Numbered from the stretch's first letter, positions 18,062 through 27,907 are shown. The stretch is DNA of 64,000 bases from an uncultured Lachnospiraceae bacterium (GCA_947625205.1 CANQNN010000003.1:46674-110673), one strand, 5' to 3'. A program made the numbers and translations. Notes: generated by a model not told the origin, from the sequence alone.

Positions 18062-18808
18062 CTATCTTCTTGCCACAAACTGCCATAACACCCGGCACGT
18101 CCTGAGTATATCGATCATGGCAGCGGCCTTAATTCCGTTTTCCTTAAGCGCCCGGTGTCCCTCACGTAAAGACAGCATATAACTGCCCGTATCGGAAGTG
18201 CTCGTACCTCCGTAGTACATCCGGATAATAGTCGCCGGCAGATATGCCAGACGATTTCCCCGATCTTTCAAAAAACGAATCATAAACTCATAATCCGCCG
18301 CGATCCTATAGTCCGTATTGTACAACCCGTATTTTTCATAGATCTCACGCTTCAGGAACAATGTCGGATGCCCCGGCATCCAGCCCAGATACAGGCTTCT
18401 CTGCGGTCCCATCCGCCATGACCTTACAACTCTCTCATCAGTGGCATACACCAGGTCGGCATGAGCGCCCACACACTCCGGGGTCTCCTCTATCACCCGG
18501 ACCATCCGTGATACGGCGTCGTCACACAGAAACAAGTCGTTAAAAAAGACAATGATATCGCCTGTCGCCAGACCGTACCCCTGGTTCATGGCATCATAGA
18601 TGCCTGTATCCGCAGAGGTGATCCAATGCACATCATGTACGCTGTCATTCTCATATTTTCTGATGATCTGCAAAGTGTTATCCGTAGAACCACCGTCTTT
18701 GATATTCACCTCAATATCCGGATAATCCTGACATTCGATACTTGCCAGTGTACGGGCAAGGTTGCCGGCGCTGTTATAAGTTGTCAGTATCAACGATACT
18801 TTTTTCAT
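18062..18808 (-). CDS. Family 2 glycosyltransferase
   Basis: 248 residues, soluble GT-A fold. VSLILTTYNSAGN starts the protein, KDGGSTDNT gives the nucleotide-binding region, and YDAMNQGYGLATG plus FFNDLFLCDD contain the metal-binding segment. This resembles WcaA/colanic-acid and capsule transferases. ATG at 18808 has AGGAG five bases upstream; ATG 18832 would overlap the preceding gene. It lies 14 bases after the large membrane protein gene and ends that operon. Donor and acceptor unknown. Confidence 0.88.
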   Translation of the reverse strand: MKKVSLILTTYNSAGNLARTLASIECQDYPDIEVNIKDGGSTDNTLQIIRKYENDSVHDVHWITSADTGIYDAMNQGYGLATGDIIVFFNDLFLCDDAVSRMVRVIEETPECVGAHADLVYATDERVVRSWRMGPQRSLYLGWMPGHPTLFLKREIYEKYGLYNTDYRIAADYEFMIRFLKDRGNRLAYLPATIIRMYYGGTSTSDTGSYMLSLREGHRALKENGIKAAAMIDILRTCRVLWQFVARR

Positions 18809-18822
18809 GGAGGCTCCTGTCT

Positions 18823-21348
18823 CTATTTCCACTCTTTGATCCCGACTCTTCCAACATAGTGAAGCGCCAGGTCCCCGTTCTGCTTTACCACCTCATAGAA
18901 TGTCCCGTTGCCAACGGTTTCAGGGTCTTCAAATAACCCGCCGTAATCCGCCGCAAATAATTCATCCGGATGCTCAATAAACACGTAATCATAATCCTGC
19001 AGTTCGTCCTGCCAGGTCTCCCGGTCCACTACCCGGGGAACTCCCTTAACCTCAATATTATTGGCTTCATAGATAAATGTCTGTGCCGTGACGGATTCGC
19101 TTGAACCAAGGAAATTAAAATATGACTGCGTTGTCTGGAGCGGGCATGCGGTGACCTTAAAAATATAATAGGAATATCCCGAAGTGTTGTTGCAAACATA
19201 AAAAATCTTATCGCCCCTGCGTGAAAAGCTTCTGAGTATCTCTTCCGTCTGATCCACACTGTAAACCATGTCTTCCGTAACTTCGCTATCTGAATTCCTG
19301 ATGATAAACCCTTCCACCGGCGTCATCACCATAACAAATGCCAGAACCAGCAGCGGAATGCCTCTCCCCGACGCAAACAGTCTCTGTCCCCTTTCTGTTT
19401 GCCCACCGCTTTTCGCACAACACAGGATACAGCAAAGCAGCGCTATAAACACGCCGCCAATATAGCTTCCAAGATATCTGCCATGCGACGACCAATGTAC
19501 AGCCTCATATTCCCCGAACGCAAACAGATACATTAATTCCAGAAAAGTACAGTATCCGATGCCGCCGACAAACGTAAAGACACCGAAAGAGACCATCCGC
19601 CCGGCAGAATCGCCCCAGTAACCGGTGTAATATAAGATCCCTATCACCACCAGAATCAGAATGAACAGATCTATATAGGAAATTCCTATATTCGCCCATA
19701 CGAAGGTCCCGTTACTAAACACAACGTTTACGAATTTTTTGAGAGATTCATACTTATATTCCGGCGCATCGCCCTGCAGCAATTCTCTGATCCCTTCCAG
19801 GGACAGGCCGCTAGCGCTGACAGCGCCGCCATAGCTGACTGCCGAGACCGCAACGTCTGATGACGCCGATGCGCCGATTTCATTCATTGCCGCCGGCGCC
19901 TTGACCGGAATCCGCAGGTATAGCTGCCAGCTTGCAAAGAATCCCACCACAAGCGCCAGACAGATCCCCGCGAAAGCCAGGTTCTTAAGTTTCTCCCGTC
20001 TGTCCGAAAAGCGCCTGCACAGAACGTCCGCCAGCATAACAAACACCAGCAGTCCCGCAATAACAAAACCGGCATCCTTGGTCATGGTAAGGGCAAACGA
20101 TCCCGCCACGATCCTAAGCGTATTGAAAACAGACATACCCTCCATAAAATAACAGCTTAGAATATAGGCAGTGAAAACAGCCAGCATTAAATCCACATAA
20201 ATACTGTTATATGCGTCAAAAAAGAACATAAGCGGAGTAAGCGCCACAACCGCCGTGGGCGCCAGAATATATCTCCACCTGCCGTGTGAAGCTTTACAGA
20301 CAACAATCATCATGCTTAAGAGCACTGTCTGATAGGCCGCATACAGCAACGTAGGCGTAAACAACCCGTTGCAAGACACATAAAAATATTCAAACAAAGT
20401 GGAAAACGGCAGATAACGGGGCAGCATAACCGTAGTGTTATAATGCTTGGCAAAGGAATCATAATAAAACATATCCTTTACCGCCAGCCCCCAGTGACTG
20501 TACTCATCCCACCGTCCCAGCCACAGACTGCTGCAGTTGACAAGAATAAGCAAAAACAGCGCTCCGTAAACCGCAAGTCCCGGCGACCACAAGTCTGTGA
20601 CAGTCATTTTCCTGCGGTTATATAAATATACCGCTATCCCAAAACACATCGCCGACAAAACATAAAGCAGCGTGATTCCCACACGGAGATGCTCTGTCAG
20701 TCCCGCCACATACATGACAAACACAGATAGGATCAGTGACAGTCCTGCTGTCTCCTCCCATTTTCTGCGCCATAATACCATAAACATAAGCGATATCGAC
20801 AGTATCGGGAACCATACCGCCAACAGCCAGAAGATGCGGGAATTCTTAACGATCGTAATATCAAAGGCCGCCGCCTGGTCACATGGAAGTCCGTCAACCG
20901 AGCATCCCATGTAATCGCTTCCCGAAGCTATCAGAAGCGTTCCGACCGCCGAAGGATCTTCAAATGACAGCTGTATTCTGTACCGCTCCCCTGGCGTTAC
21001 GCCAACCGTTCCAAACTGAAACAGTACCTTGCCCGATTCTCCCGCCGCGAAGCTGCAGTTTACCGCCGTGTCCGCCACTGTCTGCCCGTAATCATCCGTA
21101 AATATCTTAAGCCTCAGACCGCTGCTAAAATCGGCCAAAGCTTCATACGGAACACTGACCGCAGATATCTTCTTAGCATCGGGCTGCCACGTCTGTTCCA
21201 GAACGTTCTGATCTGTAGAAAAAGTGATCTTCGAATCCGGAAGCGATACGATAGGATGCGACAGACAGCTATTATGCCTGGCAAAACAGACAACCGCTCC
21301 TAACAGTATTATAATGAAGGGTATATTTCGCTTAATAAGATTTATCAT
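18823..21348 (-). CDS. Giant polytopic membrane protein, GT-C-like
   Basis: 841 residues, the largest protein in the window. One N-terminal helix, an extracytoplasmic beta-rich domain (about 35-175), then about 12 membrane segments and a C-terminal soluble domain of about 150 residues. The loop motif LGRWDEYSHWG near residue 275 contains an Asp-Glu pair as in GT-C transferases. I do not recognise a named family. It lies between an ABC exporter and a GT2 in one operon. A membrane-bound transferase, polymerase or ligase acting on lipid-linked glycan is the most plausible reading; this locus has no recognisable Wzy. Confidence 0.6.
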   Translation of the reverse strand: MINLIKRNIPFIIILLGAVVCFARHNSCLSHPIVSLPDSKITFSTDQNVLEQTWQPDAKKISAVSVPYEALADFSSGLRLKIFTDDYGQTVADTAVNCSFAAGESGKVLFQFGTVGVTPGERYRIQLSFEDPSAVGTLLIASGSDYMGCSVDGLPCDQAAAFDITIVKNSRIFWLLAVWFPILSISLMFMVLWRRKWEETAGLSLILSVFVMYVAGLTEHLRVGITLLYVLSAMCFGIAVYLYNRRKMTVTDLWSPGLAVYGALFLLILVNCSSLWLGRWDEYSHWGLAVKDMFYYDSFAKHYNTTVMLPRYLPFSTLFEYFYVSCNGLFTPTLLYAAYQTVLLSMMIVVCKASHGRWRYILAPTAVVALTPLMFFFDAYNSIYVDLMLAVFTAYILSCYFMEGMSVFNTLRIVAGSFALTMTKDAGFVIAGLLVFVMLADVLCRRFSDRREKLKNLAFAGICLALVVGFFASWQLYLRIPVKAPAAMNEIGASASSDVAVSAVSYGGAVSASGLSLEGIRELLQGDAPEYKYESLKKFVNVVFSNGTFVWANIGISYIDLFILILVVIGILYYTGYWGDSAGRMVSFGVFTFVGGIGYCTFLELMYLFAFGEYEAVHWSSHGRYLGSYIGGVFIALLCCILCCAKSGGQTERGQRLFASGRGIPLLVLAFVMVMTPVEGFIIRNSDSEVTEDMVYSVDQTEEILRSFSRRGDKIFYVCNNTSGYSYYIFKVTACPLQTTQSYFNFLGSSESVTAQTFIYEANNIEVKGVPRVVDRETWQDELQDYDYVFIEHPDELFAADYGGLFEDPETVGNGTFYEVVKQNGDLALHYVGRVGIKEWK

Positions 21349-21399
21349 ATTCTGACCTCATGTAAACAGGATACTAAAACTATTACTTAATTTCCCAGG

Positions 21400-23196
21400 C
21401 TATCTTCTTTCATCAGTCAACTCATGATAAGTACGTTCCACTGCCTTGCCATCCGCGATCTCATATATGACATCGCAGTTCCTGATGGTAGTCAGGCGGT
21501 GCGCGATAATAATCAAAGTTTTCTGCCCCTGCAATGCATCGATCGCTTCCATAACAGCAGTCTCTGTTTCTGTGTCCAGTGCCGAGGTCGCTTCATCCAA
21601 TATCAGAATATCCGGATCGGTATACAAAGCCCTTGCGATAGCAAAACGCTGCCTCTGACCTCCCGAAAAATGAATGCCGCGCTCTCCTATCTGCGTGTCA
21701 AGACCGTTGGCACAATTCTCAATGATCTCCTTTAACTGCGCCTGCTCTAATGCTTTCCATACCAGTTCATCATCTATATCTGAATCTTTAACGCCAAAAG
21801 CAACATTCCTTCTGACCGTATCATCCAGCAAATTGACATTCTGCGGAACAAAACCGATCAGTTGGCTTCTGTCCCCCTCCATACTGCTAATATCAACTCC
21901 GTCTATCTTAACCGTCCCCTTTTGGGGATCCAGCAGTCCAAGGATCACATCCGCCAGCGTAGTTTTTCCTGCTCCGGATCTGCCCACCAGCGCAACCGAC
22001 TGCCCCTTCCTGATATCTATTGACAGATCATCCAGAACCATATCCTTCGTATCAGGATAATGCCATGTCACGCCTTCCACAGATATCTTATCTGTAAATT
22101 CCCGTTTACTCGCTAATTTCTTCGGCACATACATACCGCTTGCCTGTCTGTCCGCATCGTTCTTTCTTACTTCATTAAAATTAGTATAGGTATCGTTGAT
22201 ACCCGGGACGCTGAACATAAACTGACTAAAGTTTAAGGATATCCTGCCGAGCGAAGGAAGGATACGGAACGCCGCCACGGCAAATGATGCTAACTGCGGC
22301 ACAAGCACAGACGCATCATCGGCATTTATGGCTTTAACACAAACCGCTGCAATCAGCCCCGATACACACACACCCTCGATCAGATAGGCCGGACTTTCCG
22401 ATGCTACCGTCTGCCCGATATTTCCCTTCTGCTGCTTGCAGTACGCAGTATAATATTCATCTACAAAATACTGCTTCCTTCCCATCACGAGGATCTCTTT
22501 GATCCCCTGAAATGTCTGCATAAGAACCTTCCTGATAGAGGCAGCATATTTGTAATATATCTCTCCCCACCGTTTCACCCACTTCTGGCATACCAATGCC
22601 ACGACCAACAGGCAGATCAATGCCAGCAGCATAACACACAGCGCCATAAAAAAGTCGGATACCATGATATAGATACAGATCGCGGCGATCGTCAACGCTT
22701 CCGCAAACAGCTTGAATATCTGGCAAAGTCCTGTATATGTGCTCTGAATGCCGTTTATGACCCCGCGCATCAACTCCGCGGAAGTGGCGTTCAGGAAGAA
22801 AACATAACCGCGATCCATATACGATCCCAACATTTCCACGGACAACTCCCGCTGTACTTTACAGGCGTATTTTACCCGAACATATGACAGCAGTAATAAA
22901 AACAGGTTTTTGATCAGATATACGAATATCACCGACGCACCGACCAGCCAGACAAATCCATCCGGAGAGCTGATCCCCAATACACTTGCAACCGAAGCTA
23001 TTACCGGCTGCTTTTGCAGTTCTTCTGGCGCTATCATCACCTGAACCAATGGGAGGATCGCAGATACGCCAAGTGTCTCACATATCGCTCCGATCAAAGT
23101 CATGACTATAACAACAACTCCCCATCTTTTCTGGGAAGTTGTCAATATGAACATATATTTCTTCCAAACATCAATAAGGCTTCTTATTTTGCTCAT
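21400..23196 (-). CDS. ABC transporter, fused permease and ATPase (PglK/MsbA-like)
   Basis: 598 residues. Six-helix membrane domain in the first 320 residues, then an ATPase domain with Walker A GRSGAGKTT, signature FSGGQRQR, Walker B ILILDEATSALD and the H-loop IIAHRL. Size and order match the PglK-type lipid-linked oligosaccharide flippases and other exporter half-transporters that work as homodimers. Being inside a glycan operon, and with no Wzx seen in the window, it is the best candidate for moving lipid-linked sugar across the membrane. The stop is next to the giant membrane protein, the start next to a radical SAM gene (1-base gap). Confidence 0.9.
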   Translation of the reverse strand: MSKIRSLIDVWKKYMFILTTSQKRWGVVVIVMTLIGAICETLGVSAILPLVQVMIAPEELQKQPVIASVASVLGISSPDGFVWLVGASVIFVYLIKNLFLLLLSYVRVKYACKVQRELSVEMLGSYMDRGYVFFLNATSAELMRGVINGIQSTYTGLCQIFKLFAEALTIAAICIYIMVSDFFMALCVMLLALICLLVVALVCQKWVKRWGEIYYKYAASIRKVLMQTFQGIKEILVMGRKQYFVDEYYTAYCKQQKGNIGQTVASESPAYLIEGVCVSGLIAAVCVKAINADDASVLVPQLASFAVAAFRILPSLGRISLNFSQFMFSVPGINDTYTNFNEVRKNDADRQASGMYVPKKLASKREFTDKISVEGVTWHYPDTKDMVLDDLSIDIRKGQSVALVGRSGAGKTTLADVILGLLDPQKGTVKIDGVDISSMEGDRSQLIGFVPQNVNLLDDTVRRNVAFGVKDSDIDDELVWKALEQAQLKEIIENCANGLDTQIGERGIHFSGGQRQRFAIARALYTDPDILILDEATSALDTETETAVMEAIDALQGQKTLIIIAHRLTTIRNCDVIYEIADGKAVERTYHELTDERR

Positions 23197-23197
23197 G

Positions 23198-24301
23198 CTA
23201 TCTTTCCCAGTCCGGCGAGAACTGCTCTCCTATCTGAATAAAGGATCCCTTTCTGTTCCAGTTGCAATGGGAAGACTGATAGCAGCGCTTGCAGGGATCA
23301 TCCATATTCACAGAGTCATTCACAATAGAGCGGTACTTCTGGTATTCAGGCGCGTTCCATATATCCATAAAATCCCGGCCGGCATCGTACCGGAAGAACT
23401 GGACCGGGGTGGACATACACGGACGGACGAATCCATCCGATCCGAGGAAAAAGTCGCGCCACGCGACAAAACAGTCCTTATGCAGTTTATCTCCGGCTTC
23501 ATCCTGTCCGGGAATATGCGGCAGCTTCAAGATAATGCCCAACTGTTCGCCTACCGCCGCGGCCTCATCAAATACGGAGCTTATTTCATCCTCATGTCCC
23601 CACAGACTTTCATTCATCAGATCGTCCCCGAAAACCGTAAGGTATACTACCTTTACCTCCTCAATTCCAATATCCGCCGCCAGACGAACCAGATCGGGAA
23701 GCTCATGCAGATTGGAACGCATCGCACAGAATACAAAATTGATCCAGGGATATTTCGATCCCTTCTCTTTCTTGATCCGCACGATATCCTTCAGATCCTG
23801 CGTGATAACATCTATCTTAGATCCACGGCGGATACGGCTGTTGGTCTCATCCGTAGCGCCATCAAGGCTTACCGCAAACACATCCACATTATAATCAAAT
23901 ATAGCTTCTTTGATCTTCTTGAGGTTCATGCCATTTGTACAGAAATATTTTCTGGCGCTGTGCCTGTTAATGATCTCCAACATCTCAATAAAATTAGGAT
24001 GGATCGTCGGCTCGCCCCATCCCATAAGAGTCACTTCTTCGATCGTATCCATCAACGGCTCAAAGCTGCGGAAAACATCCATATCAAACACGGTCGGTTT
24101 AAAATCCGCTGCATTACGTCCGCACATAATGCAGTTCAGATTACATGCATTGGTAAGTTCGAACACCAGGCGGCGCGGATAAGACTGTAACACGGTCGCT
24201 CCCGCTTCCAACTCCTGTATATTTCTGTTACTATTGTCCTTTTGTCTCTCTGTCAGTTCCTTACCGCTGAATAGATTCCTGGTTTTAGCTCTTATTATCA
24301 T
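23198..24301 (-). CDS. Radical SAM/SPASM domain protein
   Basis: About 367 residues. Cluster motif C-NLN-C-IM-C at 53-60 within LVFELTNACNLNC. LMGWGEPTIHPNF follows. The C-terminal part (residues 270-350) holds several Cys in the SPASM arrangement, including CRPCMSTP-like and DPCKRCYQSSHC. These bind auxiliary iron-sulfur clusters. ATG at 24301 is preferred: a promoter lies just upstream, and the upstream in-frame ATGs at 24331 and 24325 have no binding site. Substrate unknown; in glycan loci such enzymes are thought to modify sugars, but that is not proven. Confidence 0.85.
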   Translation of the reverse strand: MIIRAKTRNLFSGKELTERQKDNSNRNIQELEAGATVLQSYPRRLVFELTNACNLNCIMCGRNAADFKPTVFDMDVFRSFEPLMDTIEEVTLMGWGEPTIHPNFIEMLEIINRHSARKYFCTNGMNLKKIKEAIFDYNVDVFAVSLDGATDETNSRIRRGSKIDVITQDLKDIVRIKKEKGSKYPWINFVFCAMRSNLHELPDLVRLAADIGIEEVKVVYLTVFGDDLMNESLWGHEDEISSVFDEAAAVGEQLGIILKLPHIPGQDEAGDKLHKDCFVAWRDFFLGSDGFVRPCMSTPVQFFRYDAGRDFMDIWNAPEYQKYRSIVNDSVNMDDPCKRCYQSSHCNWNRKGSFIQIGEQFSPDWER

Positions 24302-24342
24302 ATTGTATCCCCATCTCCCTAACATAAACATTTAACGTCATC

Positions 24343-24371
24343 ATTATACCTGATTCTGTCTAGGACGGCAA
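24343..24371 (-). promoter_or_regulatory. Strong sigma70-like promoter before the radical SAM/ABC genes
   Basis: Minus strand TTGCCG (24366-24371), exactly 17 bases, TATAAT (24343-24348). The -35 element overlaps the last codons and stop of the ThDP enzyme gene. It would start transcription of the radical SAM, ABC, giant membrane protein and GT2 genes independently of the upstream pair. Confidence 0.7.
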
Positions 24372-26105
24372 CCCATCCAGGAACGGATACAGATCATCGA
24401 ATTCGGCCGCCTTCAATGAACCGTCCGGCATAACCCTGGATGCGATCCTTGGAACGATAGGTGCGAATTCCTGCACCATGATCTCACAGACCACCGGCTC
24501 CCGGGTTTCCAATACTTCTGCTATCTTACTCTCCAGTTCTTCTTCTTTTACAATTTTGACGGCCTTTACGCCATAAGCTTCGGCGACCTTGCAGAAATCC
24601 GGCGTCTGCAATCCGCTGTCCGGCCCTACGCCGAGAAACCGGTCGTCCATGTAATTGTGTTGATTATGCCGGATCAGCATATAGCCATTGTTATTATAGA
24701 TAAATAACTTAACAGGCAGCTTATTGTACTGCAGGGTCGCAAGCTCCTGAATATTCATCTGTGCGCTGCCGTCACCTGTTATGGCGATCGCCTGTCTTCC
24801 CGCCTGGCAAACTCCCATTACTGTTGCCCAGAAGCCCATACATGACAAACCGCCGGATATCAAATACCGCTGCCCTTTCTTCACGTGCCAGCTCTGAGAT
24901 ACAATATTGCAGACACTTCCAGTATCCACAACGATATTTGCCCGTTCGCCAGCCATATCCGACAATTTCTTAGTTACCCAGTATTCATTTAACGGCGTCT
25001 CAAACTGATATTCCGGTTTCACATTCGGATATTGGTCACGCATACCAAGACAATGCTCTTTCCATGCCTTCCGTGCATCCGGCACCGTATCCGGAAGCTT
25101 GTCCAACAAGGAAGTCATAAAACTCTTCACATCTGTATGATACCGGTAATCTATCGGCACATCCTCTTTCGCCAGCTCTTTATCATCAATGTCCACCATG
25201 ATCTTTACAGCGTTCTCTGCCAGCCGCTGCGGATAGTAGCCGATAGTGGATACCGACAGCCTGCTTCCCAGTATCAGCAGCAGATCGCATTGCTGAATGG
25301 CAAAATGAGAAGCCCGATCACCGTACGCACCCGGCCGCCCCACAAACCATTCGCTGTCCGATTCGATCACATCTATACCGCCCCTGGAAGTCACGACCGG
25401 AGCGTTGAGCCTATGGCACAACTCCCGGAGCTCATTCACTGCACCGCCGCAACGCACGCCATATCCGGCCAGAATAAGCGGTTTTTCAGCCCGCGATATT
25501 TTATCGGCTATCTCCTGATAGTCTATATCCTTCTCCCAGGAATCTTCGGGAGTGCAAAACCCTTCCATTTGATCCGGTATCTGACGGTTCTGGATATCCA
25601 CCGGCACATCGATCCATACCGGACCTTTACGGCCATGCATGGCACAATAATACGCCTTCTCCATATGCAGCCTGATATCTTCCGGCCTCATTACAGCCGC
25701 AAAGTATTTTGTGACAGACGAAACCAGCGGCTCCAGATTCAGACTCTGCGTTCCGTGCTGCCGGATCCCCGTTCGGATCTCATAATCAAGCAGCCGCGAA
25801 TTAGCCTGACCGGATAAAACAAACATGGGGGAAGAATCAACGTAAGCCTGTGCAACACCGGTAATGGCATTGGTTGCACCCGGTCCGATCGTAACAAGGC
25901 AGCAGCCGGGCACATCGTTATGCACTCTTCCGTAACCGTCCGCCGCCATAGCCGCCGCCTGCTCATGATGGCAGCATACCGCTTTCAGCTTATCATTACG
26001 GCACAAGGCGTCCGTCAGCCACATGGCGGAACTGCCAGATACCATGTAAACGGTATCGCAGCCTTTGCTCTGTAAAAAATTAAAAATATATTCTGATACA
26101 GTCAT
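24360..26105 (-). CDS. Thiamine diphosphate-dependent enzyme, acetolactate-synthase-like
   Basis: 581 residues with three domains: N-terminal PYR domain with catalytic Glu48 in HHEQAAAMAADGYGR, a central domain, and a C-terminal PP domain with GDGSAQMNIQEL and NNNGYM for ThDP/Mg. Length matches the acetohydroxyacid synthase family. Because a CDP-3,6-dideoxyhexose pathway lies in the same locus, a YerE-like role (adding a two-carbon acetyl branch from pyruvate to a keto sugar) is attractive. This is inference; simple pyruvate or phosphonopyruvate decarboxylase activity is the alternative. AAGGA before ATG. It follows the FAD oxidoreductase by three bases. Confidence 0.85.
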   Translation of the reverse strand: MTVSEYIFNFLQSKGCDTVYMVSGSSAMWLTDALCRNDKLKAVCCHHEQAAAMAADGYGRVHNDVPGCCLVTIGPGATNAITGVAQAYVDSSPMFVLSGQANSRLLDYEIRTGIRQHGTQSLNLEPLVSSVTKYFAAVMRPEDIRLHMEKAYYCAMHGRKGPVWIDVPVDIQNRQIPDQMEGFCTPEDSWEKDIDYQEIADKISRAEKPLILAGYGVRCGGAVNELRELCHRLNAPVVTSRGGIDVIESDSEWFVGRPGAYGDRASHFAIQQCDLLLILGSRLSVSTIGYYPQRLAENAVKIMVDIDDKELAKEDVPIDYRYHTDVKSFMTSLLDKLPDTVPDARKAWKEHCLGMRDQYPNVKPEYQFETPLNEYWVTKKLSDMAGERANIVVDTGSVCNIVSQSWHVKKGQRYLISGGLSCMGFWATVMGVCQAGRQAIAITGDGSAQMNIQELATLQYNKLPVKLFIYNNNGYMLIRHNQHNYMDDRFLGVGPDSGLQTPDFCKVAEAYGVKAVKIVKEEELESKIAEVLETREPVVCEIMVQEFAPIVPRIASRVMPDGSLKAAEFDDLYPFLDGLPS

Positions 26106-26108
26106 TGC

Positions 26109-27392
26109 TTAATTTCCTTTCCGGCGTGTCATTTGCTCCGCCGCCCTCTTACCGCTCAGAAGGCTCTGTCCAGCCCACAGATAATCCCACTCTCCAAAGC
26201 GGCCGGCATATTGAATATTCCGGTCTCTCAGAAAAGCGTGTACCGTCTCCCGGTCTGAGTAAATTGCCGGCGTAAACATAATGTTCGCATATTTACGCAT
26301 TCGGACATCTTTGACTATAATATCATCTCTGCTAAATAGTTTCAATTTAAGCAGCTGCTCTATCACATTCTCCAGAATCGCATCCGGAGATCGCATCAAC
26401 GGCTTATATTTAGAAAAATATATTTCAGCCTGAATAGCGCTGCACCCTTCCGGAACATTATTGGGCGACTTCCAATCGGGAGAATATATTCTGGCCGGCC
26501 ATATGTCTTCGTCATAAATATAATACCATAACGCGGGAGAAACTTTAGGTCTGTTAAATCCCAGAGATACCATTACTCCGGATGTATGATCAAGCCTATC
26601 TGCCGCCTGCATTACTTCCGGCGGTACATCAGAAAGAAAGGTGCAGACCTCGTTGATCGGCAGAGTGGAGATCAAGCAGTCATACGCAGTATTTGAACCG
26701 TCCTGAAAAAAAACTTTTTTCTCTAAACTGTCTATTCTACAGACTTTCTTTTGATATACAATATCACACTCCTTCGCCATGAATGCCAGGAAATTCTGAA
26801 ATCCGCCATGTTTAGGGTATCTGGCCTCGCGTGAATAATGAACGCCTTGTGTCTGCGATGACATTGCACCTCGCAGCACCTCCTCCAAGCTCGGTTCATA
26901 CATCCGCCCTTTCACCCATCTGGTTTCCAGCTTCTCCGGCTCGACCGTCCAATACTTTCTGGTATAGCGAAAAGGATAAGTATGCGCAAACGCATCGCCA
27001 TATGTACTTTCCAGCCAACGGGCGTAATTACAAACCCCTTGTGCACTCTTTCGCTCAATGAACCCTTTGATCAATCCGATCCGCTCTTCTACCGGAAGAT
27101 CTATCAGGTTATTCTGCACAGGATGTCTGAGCCATCTGCCGTTATCAAAATTGAGAGCTTCAGGCGCATGGACATAATATTCGGTTGTATTCTCCAGCCA
27201 TTCCACCGTATCAGGATCAAAACTAATATGCGCAAAGGTATCAAAGGTAAATCCTGCTATTTGAAAGCTCCGGCATAATCCGCCATAATCATCATCCTGT
27301 TCGTAAATGACAGAACTTATACCAGCCTTTTTCAAGTGATATGCCGCCGAAATTCCTGCGATACCTGCGCCTAATATGACTATTTTCTCCAT
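26109..27392 (-). CDS. FAD-dependent amine-oxidase/protoporphyrinogen-oxidase-like oxidoreductase
   Basis: 427 residues. N-terminal FAD-binding GAGIAGISAAYHL (8-20) with the following GGLCRSF; conserved WVKGRMYEPSLEEVL in mid-protein; C-terminal FAD region near AGRFGEWDYLWAGQSLLSG. Proteins of this group sit in many polysaccharide loci and are distantly related to UDP-galactopyranose mutase. It is translationally close to the ThDP enzyme, so the two likely act on the same sugar, for example oxidation or reduction around a branching step. Specific reaction not known. GAGGTAATAA precedes the start. Confidence 0.8.
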   Translation of the reverse strand: MEKIVILGAGIAGISAAYHLKKAGISSVIYEQDDDYGGLCRSFQIAGFTFDTFAHISFDPDTVEWLENTTEYYVHAPEALNFDNGRWLRHPVQNNLIDLPVEERIGLIKGFIERKSAQGVCNYARWLESTYGDAFAHTYPFRYTRKYWTVEPEKLETRWVKGRMYEPSLEEVLRGAMSSQTQGVHYSREARYPKHGGFQNFLAFMAKECDIVYQKKVCRIDSLEKKVFFQDGSNTAYDCLISTLPINEVCTFLSDVPPEVMQAADRLDHTSGVMVSLGFNRPKVSPALWYYIYDEDIWPARIYSPDWKSPNNVPEGCSAIQAEIYFSKYKPLMRSPDAILENVIEQLLKLKLFSRDDIIVKDVRMRKYANIMFTPAIYSDRETVHAFLRDRNIQYAGRFGEWDYLWAGQSLLSGKRAAEQMTRRKGN

Positions 27393-27418
27393 TTATTACC
27401 TCTCAAAATCTGTTTCCA

Positions 27419-27571
27419 TTAAACAGACACAATCTCGCCCTGATAATGAAATTGATTGCGCAATATCAACCTTATTTCATCCAAGTACTCCAAAGCCGTC
27501 ACGATAACCAGATCACATTGGGAAAGTTTAATTTGAACTTTTTCTATCGAATTGGAAAGCTGTACAAATAT
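27419..27571 (-). pseudogene. Possible C-terminal remnant of a sugar-locus protein
   Basis: About 50 codons open up to a TAG, without a start codon, ending in a stop 27 bases before the FAD oxidoreductase. The peptide includes CDLVIVTALEYLDEI and ends QGEIVSV. That pattern resembles the end of the N-terminal nucleotide-binding module of FkbM-linked or similar proteins (compare DALVIVTINTDG in the FkbM gene at 32515). The match is by eye only and weak. No upstream part of such a gene is present. Confidence 0.35.
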
Positions 27572-27762
27572 CTATGTAAAAATAAATACCAAATAATCTC
27601 TCCCATCAAAACTGCCGTCAAAAATGCGTTAATTACATTGCAACCACTTTGCCTTGCAATCTCAGCTTCGGTCGCAGACGGTTCTATCCCCTCCCTGTAA
27701 TGCCTGATCCGCCTCGCGGCATTTCCACAACTTTTAACGCTCTTTTCTCCCAGATTCATCAG

Positions 27763-27792
27763 ATTATATTCTTTATAATGAGACTCTCACAA
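27763..27792 (-). promoter_or_regulatory. Sigma70-like promoter in the 27.4-27.9 kb gap
   Basis: Minus strand TTGTGA (27787-27792), 18-base spacer, TATAAT (27763-27768). It would drive the FAD oxidoreductase and ThDP enzyme genes through a leader of about 360 bases that contains gene debris. Confidence 0.5.
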
Positions 27793-27907
27793 TATATTTT
27801 CCATTTATAATTCATAGACGCATATTCTGTATTTAAGAAACTGTCACACAGCTACAACCCCGGATATCCGACTTCATATATCATAGCTTTGTTTAAAATC
27901 GTTAGAT

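Larger units (their letters stand above)
27393..27907. other. 515-base gap with a promoter and probable gene debris
   Basis: No complete gene is convincing here. On the minus strand there is a promoter-like pair at 27763-27792. An open frame from 27571 to the stop at 27419 looks like the tail of a lost gene. A further open frame (27544-27759) has no recognisable product. The rest shows no hairpin or repeat that I can support. The gap separates the amino-sugar cassette from the FAD/ThDP pair and may be a recombination joint. Confidence 0.5.

Noticed and set aside
23102..24190. 362-codon open frame opposite the radical SAM gene
   Set aside because: Antisense shadow; the minus-strand frame has an unmistakable cluster motif and SPASM Cys.
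27544..27759. 71-codon minus-strand frame in the long gap
   Set aside because: No recognisable motif, its start coincides with the predicted transcription start, and it overlaps the probable remnant; not supported as a gene.
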